From positions 124,001 through 188,000 of the forward strand of contig NZ_JAAGLN010000001.1 in NCBI RefSeq assembly GCF_010548145.1: a DNA stretch of 64,000 nt, read 5' to 3'. Every line of letters begins with the position of its first letter. Position 1 is the first letter of the stretch. The notes under the pieces are model-generated. The model saw nothing but the letters and a program-made list of their open reading frames with translations. It did not search any database and was not told where the DNA came from. This document shows positions 31,168 to 40,534 of the stretch, piece by piece. Source of the stretch: Streptomyces sp. SID10853 (GTDB lineage: Bacteria > Actinomycetota > Actinomycetes > Streptomycetales > Streptomycetaceae). Made by a program: the position numbers and the translations under genes.

Positions 31168-33885
31168 ATGAGCGAGCACCGTCGCAAACCGCCACAGTCG
31201 CAGAGTGGTGGACGTGCCGCGGCCAGACGAGAGGCCCAGCAGTCTTCCGGCCGCCGCGCAGCTCCCCCGGGAACCACCTCCGGGTCACCTTCCGCTTCAG
31301 CCGGCGAGGAGGAGCGCCCCTACGGCGGTCGCGCCGAAGCCAGACGGGCCGCCCAGCGCAGCGGAGGCGGACGCCGTCGCGCCGCTGAGGCCGGGGGCGG
31401 CGGCCGTGGTGGGCGGCGCGGTTCCGGTGGCGGCCGTGGTGGGCGCGGCGGCCGTGGCAGCGGCCCGGAAGGCGGTCGTGACCGTGGCCCGCAGAAGAAG
31501 AGGTTCATCGACTACCCGAGAGCGAATCTGCACGGCTGGCGTCACTGGGTGCCGTCCTGGCGGCTCGTGACCGGGCTGTTCGTCGGTTTCGGCGCCGGCG
31601 TTCTGGCCGCAGGCACCATCGCGTACGCCATGGTCGGCATCCCGGACGCCACCAAGACCTCGCAGGCGCAGAACAACGTGTACTACTGGTCCGACGGCAG
31701 CCAGATGGTCGCCACCGGTGGTGAGATCAACCGGCAGATCGTGCCGCTCTCGCAGATCCCCAGAGCGATGCAGAACGCGGTGGTCTCCGCCGAGAACAAG
31801 TCCTTCTACAAGGACAAGGGCATCGACCCCATGGGCATCGGCCGCGCCGTGTTCAACATGGCCAAGGGCGGTGAGACCCAGGGCGGCTCGACGATCACCC
31901 AGCAGTACGTGAAGAACTCGCGGCTCGGTCAGGAGCAGACGCTCAGCCGTAAGTTCAAGGAACTGTTCATCTCCATCAAAGTCGGTGCGAAGATGAACAA
32001 GAACGACATCATGAGCGACTACCTCAATACGTCGTACTACGGCCGGGGCGCTTACGGGATCCAGGCCGCGGCCCGTACGTACTTCGGGGTGGACTCCGAG
32101 AAGCTCAACCCGAGCCAGTGCGCGTTCCTCGCCACGCTGCTCAAGGGAGCCAGCTACTTCGACCCGGCGGGCGCCGTCGGGATCGACCCAGCGGCGACCC
32201 CGAAAGCCAATCTCCAGCGGGCCACCGACCGCTGGCGGTGGATCCTCGGCGAGATGGTCAAGGACGGCCGCCTGTCCGCTGCCGAGCGGGCGAAGTACAA
32301 GACGTTCCCGAAGGTGGACCCGCCGAAGAAGGACGCCCAGCTGGGCGGTCAGACCGGCTACCTCGTCGACCTGGCGAAGTCGTATTTCGTGAACAACAAC
32401 AAGCAGGGCATCACATCCGATGACCTCGCCAAGGGCGGCTACCAGATCCACACGACCTTCGACAAGAAGAAGGTCAAGGCGCTGGAATCCTCCGTCGAGA
32501 AGGTACGCAAGGCCAACATCGACCCTGCCAAGCGGCCGAAGACCGACACGCATGTTCAGTTCGGCGGGGCGTCGGTGGACGCGCAGACCGGGGCCATCGC
32601 CGCCATCTACGGCGGCGAGGACGCGACCAAGCACTACACGAACAACGCGGACTACACCGGTGCCCAGGTCGGATCGACCTTCAAGGCGTTCGTGCTGGCC
32701 GCCGCCCTGGAGTACGGGAAGCGCAACCCGAGTCTCGACGCGGACCAGCCCGAGTCGGACCGTACGCCCGTCTCGCCCAAGAGCCTCTACAGCGGTCAGG
32801 ACAATCTGAAGATCAGAAACTACGACGGCACCGTGTGGAAGAACAAGGAGGGCAAGGAGTGGCTCCAGCCGAACGACGAACACCAGTCCCTGGGCGGGGC
32901 TCCGGACTACCGCATCGATCTGCGTGAGGCCATGCGGGAGTCCGTGAACTCCGCATATGTCCAGCTCGGCATGGATGTCGGCACCGACAAGGTGCGCCAG
33001 GCCGCCATCGACGCCGGCCTGCGCGACGACAAGCAGAGCATGGCCAGCTCGGACTACCCCTCCTTCTCCATCGGCACCTCAAGCCCCAGCGCGATCCGGA
33101 TGGCGGGCGCGTACGGCACCTTCGCCAACAACGGCCGGCAGAACGAGCCTTTCTCGGTCACCAAGGTCACCAGCGAGGGCAGGACCGTCTACCAGCACGA
33201 GCATGTGGAGAAGTCGGCGTTCTCGTCGGCCATCGCCAGCAACGTCACCAATGTGCTGAAGACCGTGGTCGACAAGGGCACCGGAACCGCTGCCAGGATC
33301 CCCGGCCGGCAGATCGCGGGAAAGACCGGCACCACCGACGGCAACAAGTCCGCCTGGTTCATCGGCTACACCCCGCAGCTCTCCACCGCCATCGACATGT
33401 ACCGCTTCAACGACGACGCGAAGGGCCAGAACCGCCAGTTCGAGGAGATGTACGGCACCGGTGGTGAGGACCAGATCCACGGTGCCTCGTTCCCGGCGAA
33501 AATCTGGCACAACTACATGGCGCAGGCGCTCAAGAACACCCCTGCCAAGGACTTCCCGGCACCCGAACCGATCGGGAAGGTGGTCTACGGCAGCGGAGTC
33601 GCGAGCCCCAAGCCGACGCCGACACACTCGCCGTCGCCGACCCCGTCGCAGTCCTCTCCTTCGCCCAGCCCGTCCGAGACGCCCTCCCCGACGCCCTCTC
33701 CGACCGAGTCCTGCAACAAGTGGACGGACTGGACCTGCGGCAACGACGGCGGGACCGACGCGGGAACGGCGGACGGCGGAACCGACGGCGGCGCCAGCCC
33801 CACTCCCAGCGACACCTCCGACACCGGCGGTGATCCGGGCGGAGCCGGCGGCGGTGGCGGTTTCATCGGCGGGCCCGGCGGATGA
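31168..33885 (+). CDS. ponA: Class A penicillin-binding protein (transglycosylase/transpeptidase)
   Basis: 905-aa bifunctional peptidoglycan synthase. A Gly/Arg-rich cytoplasmic tail of about 115 residues is followed by one membrane helix (132-157). The GT51 domain has its catalytic Glu209 in SAENKSFYKDKGID (Asn replaces the usual Asp next to it), then GGSTITQQYVKN. Transpeptidase motifs: STFK (503-506), SVN (592-594) and KTG (718-720). The C-terminal 100 residues are Pro/Ser/Thr- then Gly/Asp-rich. ATG 31168 follows GAGGAG. Confidence 0.94.
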   Translation: MSEHRRKPPQSQSGGRAAARREAQQSSGRRAAPPGTTSGSPSASAGEEERPYGGRAEARRAAQRSGGGRRRAAEAGGGGRGGRRGSGGGRGGRGGRGSGPEGGRDRGPQKKRFIDYPRANLHGWRHWVPSWRLVTGLFVGFGAGVLAAGTIAYAMVGIPDATKTSQAQNNVYYWSDGSQMVATGGEINRQIVPLSQIPRAMQNAVVSAENKSFYKDKGIDPMGIGRAVFNMAKGGETQGGSTITQQYVKNSRLGQEQTLSRKFKELFISIKVGAKMNKNDIMSDYLNTSYYGRGAYGIQAAARTYFGVDSEKLNPSQCAFLATLLKGASYFDPAGAVGIDPAATPKANLQRATDRWRWILGEMVKDGRLSAAERAKYKTFPKVDPPKKDAQLGGQTGYLVDLAKSYFVNNNKQGITSDDLAKGGYQIHTTFDKKKVKALESSVEKVRKANIDPAKRPKTDTHVQFGGASVDAQTGAIAAIYGGEDATKHYTNNADYTGAQVGSTFKAFVLAAALEYGKRNPSLDADQPESDRTPVSPKSLYSGQDNLKIRNYDGTVWKNKEGKEWLQPNDEHQSLGGAPDYRIDLREAMRESVNSAYVQLGMDVGTDKVRQAAIDAGLRDDKQSMASSDYPSFSIGTSSPSAIRMAGAYGTFANNGRQNEPFSVTKVTSEGRTVYQHEHVEKSAFSSAIASNVTNVLKTVVDKGTGTAARIPGRQIAGKTGTTDGNKSAWFIGYTPQLSTAIDMYRFNDDAKGQNRQFEEMYGTGGEDQIHGASFPAKIWHNYMAQALKNTPAKDFPAPEPIGKVVYGSGVASPKPTPTHSPSPTPSQSSPSPSPSETPSPTPSPTESCNKWTDWTCGNDGGTDAGTADGGTDGGASPTPSDTSDTGGDPGGAGGGGGFIGGPGG

Positions 33886-33933
33886 CAGCCCCCTGAGCCC
33901 ACGCACCTGATCAGGGCTCGGTCCCCACCACGA

Positions 33934-33965
33934 GGGCCGTCACAGCTCATCCGCTGTGGCGGCCC
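33934..33965 (+). terminator. Hairpin terminator after the PBP gene
   Basis: Arms GGGCCG-T-CACAGC and GCTGTG-G-CGGCCC with one T-G pair, 48 bp downstream of the stop. Confidence 0.7.
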
Positions 33966-34036
33966 TTCCGGCTGTGCGGCCGCCCGCTGCTGCGGCCCTC
34001 CACGCGGGCACAGCCGCGTACGGCAGGATGTGCGCC

Positions 34037-35533
34037 ATGACGAGCGCGCACGAGGACCGGCCCGCACTGAAGACCGCAGAACCCGTGGTGCGGCCCACTC
34101 AGCAGGACGAGACCGCCGCGGCGGGCAGCGAACTGATCGGGGGACCGGCCGGACGGTGGGCCCGCGGGGGCTTCGGCAGACTCACCCCCGTCCGCGTCAT
34201 CGCCCTGGTCGCGATCGGCATGTTCGCTCTCGGCATGGTGCAGAAGATGCCCTGCTACGACTGGGCGTGGTTCCAGGGGGCAACATCCCAGTACAACCAC
34301 GCCTGCTACTCGGACATCCCCCACCTCTACGTCGGTCGCGGCTTCGCCGACGACCTCGTCCCGTACTTCGACCGCATCAACGGCGACATGTCGTACCTCG
34401 AATATCCGGTGCTCACCGGCTTGTTCATGGAGGTCGCCTCCTGGCTCACCCCGCACGGGGGCGCCATGCAGCACCGCGAGCAGATCTACTGGATGGTCAA
34501 CGCGGGCATGCTGATGATCTGCACCGCTGTCATCGCGGTCTGCGTCACCCGCACCCATCGGCGCCGCCCCTGGGACGGCCTGTTGGTCGCCCTCGCCCCT
34601 GCCTTCGCGCTCACGGCCACCATCAACTGGGACCTGTTCGCGGTCGCTCTCACCGCTGCGGCGATGCTGATGTGGTCAAGGGGGCGTGCGCTCGCCTTCG
34701 GGATCCTGATCGGCCTGGCGACCGCCGCCAAGCTCTATCCGGTGCTGATCCTCGGCCCGCTCCTCGTGCTGTGCTGGCGCGCCGGGAAATGGCGGGAGTA
34801 CGGGCTGGCCGTGTTCGGCGCGGTCGCGGCCTGGCTCGTCGTGAATCTGCCCGTCATGCTGCCGGCGCCCGAGGGGTGGAAGAAGTTCTACACGTTCAGC
34901 CAGGAACGGAACGTCGACTTCGGTTCGTTCTGGCTGATCATCACCCAGCGCACCGGGAAGCCCCTCGACGTGGGCAACGTCAACACCTGGGCGATGCTGC
35001 TGATGATCGTGGCGTGCGGCGGAATCGTGGCCCTCACTCTGACCGCCCCGCGCCGCCCGCGGTTCGCGCAGCTCGCCTTCCTGGTCATCGCCGCTTTCAT
35101 CCTCACCAACAAGGTCTACTCGCCGCAGTACGTCCTGTGGCTGATCCCGCTCGCGGCGCTGGCCAGGCCACGCTGGCGGGACTTCCTCATCTGGCAGGGC
35201 TGCGAAGTCATGTACTTCCTGGGCATCTGGCTGTACCTCGCGTACACGATGTCGGGCGACAAACCCAAGGGGCTGCCGCCCGAGGGCTACCAGTTCGCCA
35301 TCGCCCTGCACCTGGCCGGAACGCTCTACATCTGCGCGGTGATCGTGCGGGACATCCTGATGCCGGAGCGCGACGGGGTGCGCAGGGACGGCTCCGACGA
35401 TCCGTCGGGCGGCGTGCTGGACGGCGCTGAGGACGTGTTCGTGCTGGGCGCTGCCGCCCATCCGGCGCGGCACGCCGCCCACCAGGCCGAGGGCCCACAG
35501 GTCGAGTGGGGCAGCGGAGCGGTGCGCGAATAG
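34037..35533 (+). CDS. Glycosyltransferase family 87-like polytopic membrane protein
   Basis: 498 aa, about 10-11 hydrophobic segments (for example VRVIALVAIGMFALGMVQ, DLFAVALTAAAMLMW, YVLWLIPLAAL). A conserved loop near the N-terminus contains YSDIPHLYVGRG and DMSYLEYPVLTG, resembling GT-C polyprenyl-phosphate-sugar-dependent glycosyltransferases (GT87/DUF2029). The same gene follows the PBP in mycobacteria. ATG 34037 chosen; ATG 34028 is possible. Substrate unknown. Confidence 0.83.
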   Translation: MTSAHEDRPALKTAEPVVRPTQQDETAAAGSELIGGPAGRWARGGFGRLTPVRVIALVAIGMFALGMVQKMPCYDWAWFQGATSQYNHACYSDIPHLYVGRGFADDLVPYFDRINGDMSYLEYPVLTGLFMEVASWLTPHGGAMQHREQIYWMVNAGMLMICTAVIAVCVTRTHRRRPWDGLLVALAPAFALTATINWDLFAVALTAAAMLMWSRGRALAFGILIGLATAAKLYPVLILGPLLVLCWRAGKWREYGLAVFGAVAAWLVVNLPVMLPAPEGWKKFYTFSQERNVDFGSFWLIITQRTGKPLDVGNVNTWAMLLMIVACGGIVALTLTAPRRPRFAQLAFLVIAAFILTNKVYSPQYVLWLIPLAALARPRWRDFLIWQGCEVMYFLGIWLYLAYTMSGDKPKGLPPEGYQFAIALHLAGTLYICAVIVRDILMPERDGVRRDGSDDPSGGVLDGAEDVFVLGAAAHPARHAAHQAEGPQVEWGSGAVRE

Positions 35534-35582
35534 CCGGACGGCCGGGCTACCGGCCGGGCGGTGGCCCGGCCGGGGCGCTGTG

Positions 35583-36614
35583 TCAGTGATCGACGAGGCG
35601 GTCGAACTGGGTCGTCGTGTGCCGCAGATGAGCCACCAGTTCGTCCCCCACCTTCGGCTCCTGCGCGTCCGAAGGGACGAAGAGGATCGACACCTGCATG
35701 TGCGGCGGCTCCGCGAACCAGCGCTGCTTGCCCGCCCACACGAAAGGCGACAGGTTCCGGTTCACCGTGGCCAGGCCCGCGCGCGCGACACCCTTCGCGC
35801 GCGGCATCATCCCGTGCAGCGCCTTCGGCGCTTCCAGGCCCACTCCGTGCGACGTACCGCCGGCGACCACCACCAGCCAGCCGTCGGAAGCGGTCTTCTG
35901 CTGCCGGTAGCCGAACCGGTCGCCCTTCACGACCTGGGTGACGTCCAGGACGGAGCCGCGGTACTGCGTCGCATCGTGGTCGCCCAGCCAAAGCCGCGTG
36001 CCGATCCTGGCGCGGAAGCGCGTCTGCGGGAACTGCTGCTGCAGCCGCGCCAGTTCCTCCGCCTTCAGATGGCTCACGAACATGGTGTGGAGCGGCAGAC
36101 GCGCGTTGCGCAGCCTGTCCATCCATGCGATGACCTCCTCGACCGCGTCCGAACCGTCCATGCGGTCCAGCGGGAGGTGCAGCGCGAAGCCTTCCAGGCG
36201 TACGTCGTCGATGGCCGCGTGGAGCCTGCCCAGGTCCGCCTCGGAGACACCGTGGCGCTTCATCGAGCTCATGCACTCGATGACGACGCGGGCGCCGACC
36301 AGGGCGTGTACGCCGTCGACCGATGAGACGGAGCGGATCACCCGGTCGGGGAGCGGTACGGGCTCCTCGCCGCGGCGGAACGGTGTGAGGACGAGCAGGT
36401 CACCCCCGAAGGAGTCCTTCATCCGGGCGGCTTCGTACGTGGTGCCGACCGCGATGATCTCGGAACCGAAGCGCGTCACCTCGTCCGCGAGCCGGCCGTG
36501 GCCGAAGCCGTAGCCGTTGCCCTTGCAGACCGGAACGATCCCCGGGAACTGGTCGAGCACGGACTTCTGGTGCGCCCGCCAGCGCGCGGTGTCGACATAG
36601 AGGGTCAGCGCCAT
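35583..36614 (-). CDS. Alanine-racemase-like PLP fold-type III protein
   Basis: 343 aa. The N-terminal barrel carries the PLP-lysine motif VPVCKGNGYGFGHG (Lys31 by my count), and the C-terminal part has ARIGTRLWLGD and VVAGGTSHGVGLEAPKALHG. It is encoded 208 bp downstream of femX on the same strand, so a role in peptidoglycan precursor chemistry is plausible. It is divergent from typical Alr, and I do not recognise the second catalytic tyrosine region. Substrate unproven. Confidence 0.75.
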   Translation of the reverse strand: MALTLYVDTARWRAHQKSVLDQFPGIVPVCKGNGYGFGHGRLADEVTRFGSEIIAVGTTYEAARMKDSFGGDLLVLTPFRRGEEPVPLPDRVIRSVSSVDGVHALVGARVVIECMSSMKRHGVSEADLGRLHAAIDDVRLEGFALHLPLDRMDGSDAVEEVIAWMDRLRNARLPLHTMFVSHLKAEELARLQQQFPQTRFRARIGTRLWLGDHDATQYRGSVLDVTQVVKGDRFGYRQQKTASDGWLVVVAGGTSHGVGLEAPKALHGMMPRAKGVARAGLATVNRNLSPFVWAGKQRWFAEPPHMQVSILFVPSDAQEPKVGDELVAHLRHTTTQFDRLVDH

Positions 36615-36696
36615 GGCCGGACCGGAACCTTTCTCGGAGCTGCGGTGTATCAGAGGTATGAACGGAACGAGCGGAACGATCGAAGCTAACGGGACT

Positions 36697-36780
36697 TACG
36701 GGACTCGCGGTTGTTACGGGCCCCAGGGTTCTTACGGGACTCGCGGTTCTTACGGGTCCCAGGGGCCTTACGGAACTGAC
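36697..36780. repeat. 18-nt imperfect tandem repeat between femX and the racemase-like gene
   Basis: Four 18-nt units starting TACGGG at 36697, 36715, 36733 and 36751, plus a partial fifth at 36769. Units 1 and 3 (TACGGGACTCGCGGTT...) and units 2 and 4 (TACGGGCCCCAGGG / TACGGGTCCCAGGG) pair up, giving a 36-nt higher-order period. On the plus strand it could encode a Tyr-Gly-Thr-Arg-Gly type repeat. Confidence 0.85.
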
Positions 36781-36822
36781 AGGACGGATGTGCCGGGCAG
36801 GATTCCGGCACCATCATCCTCC

Positions 36823-37941
36823 TTAACGGCGCGACATGTAGATGTCGAGAGCCTTGTGCAGCAGCTTGTTGAGCGGGAAGTCCCACTCGCCGATGTATTC
36901 CACGGCCTCGCCGCCGGTGCCCACCTTGAACTGGATCAGCCCGAAGAGGTGGTCGGTCTCGTCCAGCGAATCGGAGATACCTCGCAGGTCGTAGACGGTG
37001 GCGCCCATGGCGTAGGCGTCCCGAAGCATCCGCCACTGCATGGCGTTCGACGGCCGCACTTCGCGCTTGTGGTTGGCGGACGCACCGTAGGAGTACCAGA
37101 CGTGACCGCCGACGATCAGCATCGTGGCCGCCGCGACGTTCTCACCGTCGTGGCGGGCGAAGTACAGCCGCATCCGGTTCGGGTCCTCGGTGTTGAGCAC
37201 CGACCACATGCGCTGGAAGTACGAGAGCGGGCGCGGCCGGAAGTGATCGCGCTCAGCGGTGATCTCGTACAGCCGCTGCCACTCCGCGAGGTCCTCGTAG
37301 CTGCCCTGGACGACCTCGACACCGGCCTTCTCGGCCTTCTTGATGTTGCGTCGCCACAGCTGGTTGAAGCCCTTGAGGACGTCGTCGAGCGAACGGTTGG
37401 CCAGCGGGACCTGGAAGACGTAGCGGGGCTGCACATCGCCGAAGCCGGCTCCGCCGTCCTCGCCCTGCTGCCAGCCCATCTTCCGCAGCCGGTCGGACAC
37501 CTCGAACGCGCGGGGCTCGATGTGGGTGGCCTCGACGTCGCGCAGCCGCTTCACGTCGGGGTCCTGGATACCCGACTTGATCGCCGCCGCATTCCACCGG
37601 CGGATGACCACCGGCGGCCCCATCTTCACCGAAAACGCGCCCTGCTCCTTGAGGTGGGCCAGCATCGGCTGGAGCCACTCGTTGAGATTCGGGGCGTACC
37701 AGTTGAGGACCGGCCCCTCGGGGAGGTAGGCGAGGTACCGCTTGATCTTGGGGAGCTGCCGGTAGAGCACCAGACCGGCGCCGACCATCAGGCCGTCCTT
37801 GTCGAACCAGCCGAGGCTCTCCGAGCGCCACTCCGTCTTCACTTCCGCCCACGCGGGGACCTGGCAGTGGCTCGCCGACGGCAGACTCTGGATGTACGCC
37901 AGATGCTGCTCGCGGCTGATGGTCCTCAGGGTCAGGCTCAT
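36823..37941 (-). CDS. femX: FemX-type lipid II:glycine glycyltransferase (FemAB family)
   Basis: 372-aa Fem transferase with two GNAT-like halves. It likely adds the single glycine branch to lipid II, the cross-bridge of streptomycete peptidoglycan. Family segments include YLPEGPVLNW, FNQLWRRNIKKAEKAGVEV and the C-terminal YDLRGISDSLDETDHLFGL. ATG 37941. It neighbours a racemase-like gene and lies close to a PBP gene. Confidence 0.88.
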   Translation of the reverse strand: MSLTLRTISREQHLAYIQSLPSASHCQVPAWAEVKTEWRSESLGWFDKDGLMVGAGLVLYRQLPKIKRYLAYLPEGPVLNWYAPNLNEWLQPMLAHLKEQGAFSVKMGPPVVIRRWNAAAIKSGIQDPDVKRLRDVEATHIEPRAFEVSDRLRKMGWQQGEDGGAGFGDVQPRYVFQVPLANRSLDDVLKGFNQLWRRNIKKAEKAGVEVVQGSYEDLAEWQRLYEITAERDHFRPRPLSYFQRMWSVLNTEDPNRMRLYFARHDGENVAAATMLIVGGHVWYSYGASANHKREVRPSNAMQWRMLRDAYAMGATVYDLRGISDSLDETDHLFGLIQFKVGTGGEAVEYIGEWDFPLNKLLHKALDIYMSRR

Positions 37942-38061
37942 GCGGGGCGCTCCTCGGCAGGCGTGTCCCCATGGTTACAGGGGCGTCGGCTCTCCCGCCG
38001 AAGCCTACTGCTGCCGTGGAGCGCCCCGACTGGCCGTATCGGACTAGTGCCGCGGCGGCCC

Positions 38062-38397
38062 TCAGCCGCCGAGCACCCCACCGAAGAGACCGCCGTGCGC
38101 CATGCCGATGTAGAAGCCCACCGCGGAGGCGCCGATTCCGAGGATCACGATGAACCGTTCACGGGTCGTGACCGAGATGAACATCCCGTAGGCGCCGATG
38201 AGGATCCCCACCAGCCCTGCCCAGGAGCTCAGCAGATGGAGATTGTTGAACCCGGCCGCGACGAGTGCCACCACACCGAGGACGAGTGCCACCACGCCCA
38301 GGCTGTCCTCCAGCGGGTGCGGCTTGCCGTCCGAGGCGAAGAGAGAGGCGACGGCGTTGTGTCGCGGAGCAGGGTTGTGTCGCGCTGCCTGAGCCAT
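38062..38397 (-). CDS. Small three-helix membrane protein, unknown function
   Basis: 111 aa; three hydrophobic helices ([54 protein letters not shown]) after a polar His/Arg/Pro N-terminus. ATG 38397 follows a strong AGGAGGTG; the longer open frame upstream is discarded. It lies between femX and rpsF and is conserved at this spot in streptomycetes as far as I recall. Confidence 0.8.
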   Translation of the reverse strand: MAQAARHNPAPRHNAVASLFASDGKPHPLEDSLGVVALVLGVVALVAAGFNNLHLLSSWAGLVGILIGAYGMFISVTTRERFIVILGIGASAVGFYIGMAHGGLFGGVLGG

Positions 38398-38663
38398 CAG
38401 GCACCTCCTGGCATAAGGCGGCGTACTGTAACGCCGCTCACATCCCACACCTAGAGAGTCTGCCCCGTGACCGCCGGATTTCAACCGGAAGCGGGTGTGC
38501 GGGTAGTCTGTACGGTCTGCACCGGTGTCTGCCCAGCCCAGTGAACAATCCCTTTCTTCGCGAAAGTGGATTGTCGGTGGCTGCCGATACCGTTGCGTAC
38601 GCATCACGACCCTCCTGCCACGGAACGACCGTGGCCGCTGAGTCCAAAGGAGGTGGGTTCCAC

Positions 38664-38954
38664 ATGCGTCACTACGAAGTGATGGTCATCCTCGACCCCG
38701 AACTCGAGGAGCGCGCTGTCTCCCCGCTGATCGAGACTTTCCTCTCCGTCGTCCGTGAGGGCGAAGGAAAGGTTGAGAAGGTCGACACCTGGGGCCGTCG
38801 TCGTCTCGCTTACGAGATCAAGAAGAAGCCCGAGGGCATCTACTCGGTCATCGACCTGCAGGCCGAGCCTGCGGTCGTCAAGGAGCTCGACCGCCAGATG
38901 AACCTGAACGAGTCGGTCCTCCGGACCAAGGTCCTCCGCCCCGAGACCCACTGA
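38664..38954 (+). CDS. rpsF: Ribosomal protein S6 (bS6)
   Basis: 96-aa small-subunit protein starting [19 protein letters not shown] and ending [14 protein letters not shown] 38664 follows AAAGGAGGTG. First gene of the rpsF-ssb-rpsR-rplI operon. Confidence 0.97.
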   Translation: MRHYEVMVILDPELEERAVSPLIETFLSVVREGEGKVEKVDTWGRRRLAYEIKKKPEGIYSVIDLQAEPAVVKELDRQMNLNESVLRTKVLRPETH

Positions 38955-39026
38955 GCGTCTAGCTCAGCAGTCATCGGGTCCGAGTAGCACCAAGCAGCCA
39001 AGCAATCCCCGCCGAGAGGTTCACCC

Positions 39027-39632
39027 ATGGCAGGCGAGACCGTCATCACGGTCGTCGGCAATCTCGTCGACGACCCCGAGCTGCGCTTCACCCCGTCCGG
39101 TGCGGCGGTCGCGAAGTTCCGTGTCGCGTCCACTCCCCGCATCTTCGACAAGCAGACCAATGAGTGGAGGGACGGCGAGGGCCTGTTCCTCACTTGCTCG
39201 GTCTGGCGTCAGGCGGCGGAGAACGTCGCGGAGTCGCTTCAGCGAGGCATGCGCGTCGTCGTGCAGGGCCGGCTGAAGCAGCGGTCCTACGAGGACCGTG
39301 AGGGCGTCAAGCGCACGGTCTACGAGCTGGACGTCGAGGAAGTCGGCCCCAGCCTCAAGACGGCCACGGCCAAGGTCACCAAGACCACCGGTCGAGGCGG
39401 TCAGGGCGGCCAGGGTGGTTACGGCGGCGGTGGCGGCCAGCAGCAGGGCGGCGGCAACTGGGGCGGAGCCCCCAGCGGAGGCCAGCAGGGCGGTGGCGGT
39501 GCACCCGCCGACGACCCGTGGGCCTCCAACGCGCCGGCCGGCGGCGGCCAGCAGCAGGGCGGGGGCGGCTGGGGCGGAAGCTCCGGCGGTTCCGGCTCCG
39601 GCGGTGGCTACTCGGACGAGCCGCCCTTCTAG
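39027..39632 (+). CDS. ssb: Single-stranded DNA-binding protein
   Basis: 201 aa. N-terminal OB-fold (about residues 1-110, starting [20 protein letters not shown]), a long Gly/Gln-rich linker, and the acidic C-terminal tip ending DEPPF that recruits partner proteins. ATG 39027 follows GAGAGG. It is placed between rpsF and rpsR. Confidence 0.97.
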   Translation: MAGETVITVVGNLVDDPELRFTPSGAAVAKFRVASTPRIFDKQTNEWRDGEGLFLTCSVWRQAAENVAESLQRGMRVVVQGRLKQRSYEDREGVKRTVYELDVEEVGPSLKTATAKVTKTTGRGGQGGQGGYGGGGGQQQGGGNWGGAPSGGQQGGGGAPADDPWASNAPAGGGQQQGGGGWGGSSGGSGSGGGYSDEPPF

Positions 39633-39675
39633 GGCAGCCCGTACCCCCACTTCTTGATCACACAGGAGAAACACC

Positions 39676-39912
39676 ATGGCGAAGCCGCCTGTGCGCAAGC
39701 CTAAGAAGAAGGTCTGCGCTTTCTGCAAGGACAAGACCCAGTACGTGGACTACAAGGACACGAACATGCTGCGGAAGTTCATTTCCGACCGTGGCAAGAT
39801 CCGTGCCCGCCGCGTCACCGGCAACTGCACGCAGCACCAGCGTGACGTCGCCACGGCTGTCAAGAACAGCCGTGAGATGGCGCTGCTGCCCTACACGTCC
39901 ACTGCGCGATAA
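39676..39912 (+). CDS. rpsR: Ribosomal protein S18 (bS18), zinc-ligand-containing form
   Basis: 78 aa. The KVCAFCKD motif (CxxC) and a downstream CTQH provide four possible zinc ligands, so this is a C+ type S18. Bacteria with a second, cysteine-less S18 usually express that one under zinc limitation. ATG 39676 follows AGGAGA. Confidence 0.96.
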   Translation: MAKPPVRKPKKKVCAFCKDKTQYVDYKDTNMLRKFISDRGKIRARRVTGNCTQHQRDVATAVKNSREMALLPYTSTAR

Positions 39913-39930
39913 GGGAAGGGTGACCGAAAA

Positions 39931-40377
39931 ATGAAGATCATCCTCACCCACGAGGTCGCTGGCCTCGGCTCCGCCGGCGACGTCGTTGACGTCAAGGACG
40001 GTTACGCCCGCAACTACCTGGTCCCGCGTGGTTTCGCGATCCGCTGGACCAAGGGTGGCGAGCAGGACGTGGCGCAGATTCGCCGCGCCCGCAAGATCCA
40101 CGAGATCGCGACCATTGAGCAGGCCAATGAGGTCAAGGCCAAGCTCGAGGGCGTGAAGGTTCGTCTGGCCGTTCGCTCCGGCGACGCCGGCCGCCTCTTC
40201 GGTTCCGTCACCCCGGCCGACATCGCCTCGGCGATCAAGGCTGCCGGTGGCCCCGTGGTCGACAAGCGTCGTGTCGAGCTCGGTTCGCCGATCAAGACCC
40301 TGGGCGCCCACCAGGTGTCCGTGCGTCTGCACGCCGACGTTGCCGCGCAGGTCGGCATCGAGGTCATCGCCGCGTAA
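39931..40377 (+). CDS. rplI: Ribosomal protein L9 (bL9)
   Basis: 148 aa; the signature [20 protein letters not shown] is at about residues 12-31. ATG 39931, 18 bp after rpsR. Last gene of the operon. Confidence 0.97.
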   Translation: MKIILTHEVAGLGSAGDVVDVKDGYARNYLVPRGFAIRWTKGGEQDVAQIRRARKIHEIATIEQANEVKAKLEGVKVRLAVRSGDAGRLFGSVTPADIASAIKAAGGPVVDKRRVELGSPIKTLGAHQVSVRLHADVAAQVGIEVIAA

Positions 40378-40400
40378 CTGCAGCGCTCGGCAGAGCATGG

Positions 40401-40432
40401 AAAGGGCCGTCTCCTTCGGGAGGCGGCCCTTT
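40401..40432 (+). terminator. Hairpin terminator of the rpsF-rplI operon
   Basis: Stem AAAGGGCCG-T-CTCC paired with GGAG-G-CGGCCCTTT around a small TTC loop, 23 bp after the rplI stop. Confidence 0.88.
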
Positions 40433-40462
40433 CGCTGTTTCGCTGGTGAAGAACCTTCGCCG

Positions 40463-40476
40463 GTTTCACGTGAAAC
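40463..40476. other. parS: parS site 8
   Basis: Exact GTTTCACGTGAAAC between the rplI terminator and the convergent MATE gene, about 33 kb from oriC. Confidence 0.93.
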
Positions 40477-40534
40477 CCTGGCTGCCTCGCTCAGCTGCTG
40501 ACCGGGCTGCCTCGCTCAGTTGCCGACACTGGGG

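Noticed and set aside
36613..38454. Long plus-strand frame antisense to femX
   Set aside because: Shadow of femX: His/Val/Leu/Glu-rich composition and no motif. Only the short repeat at its start is noted.
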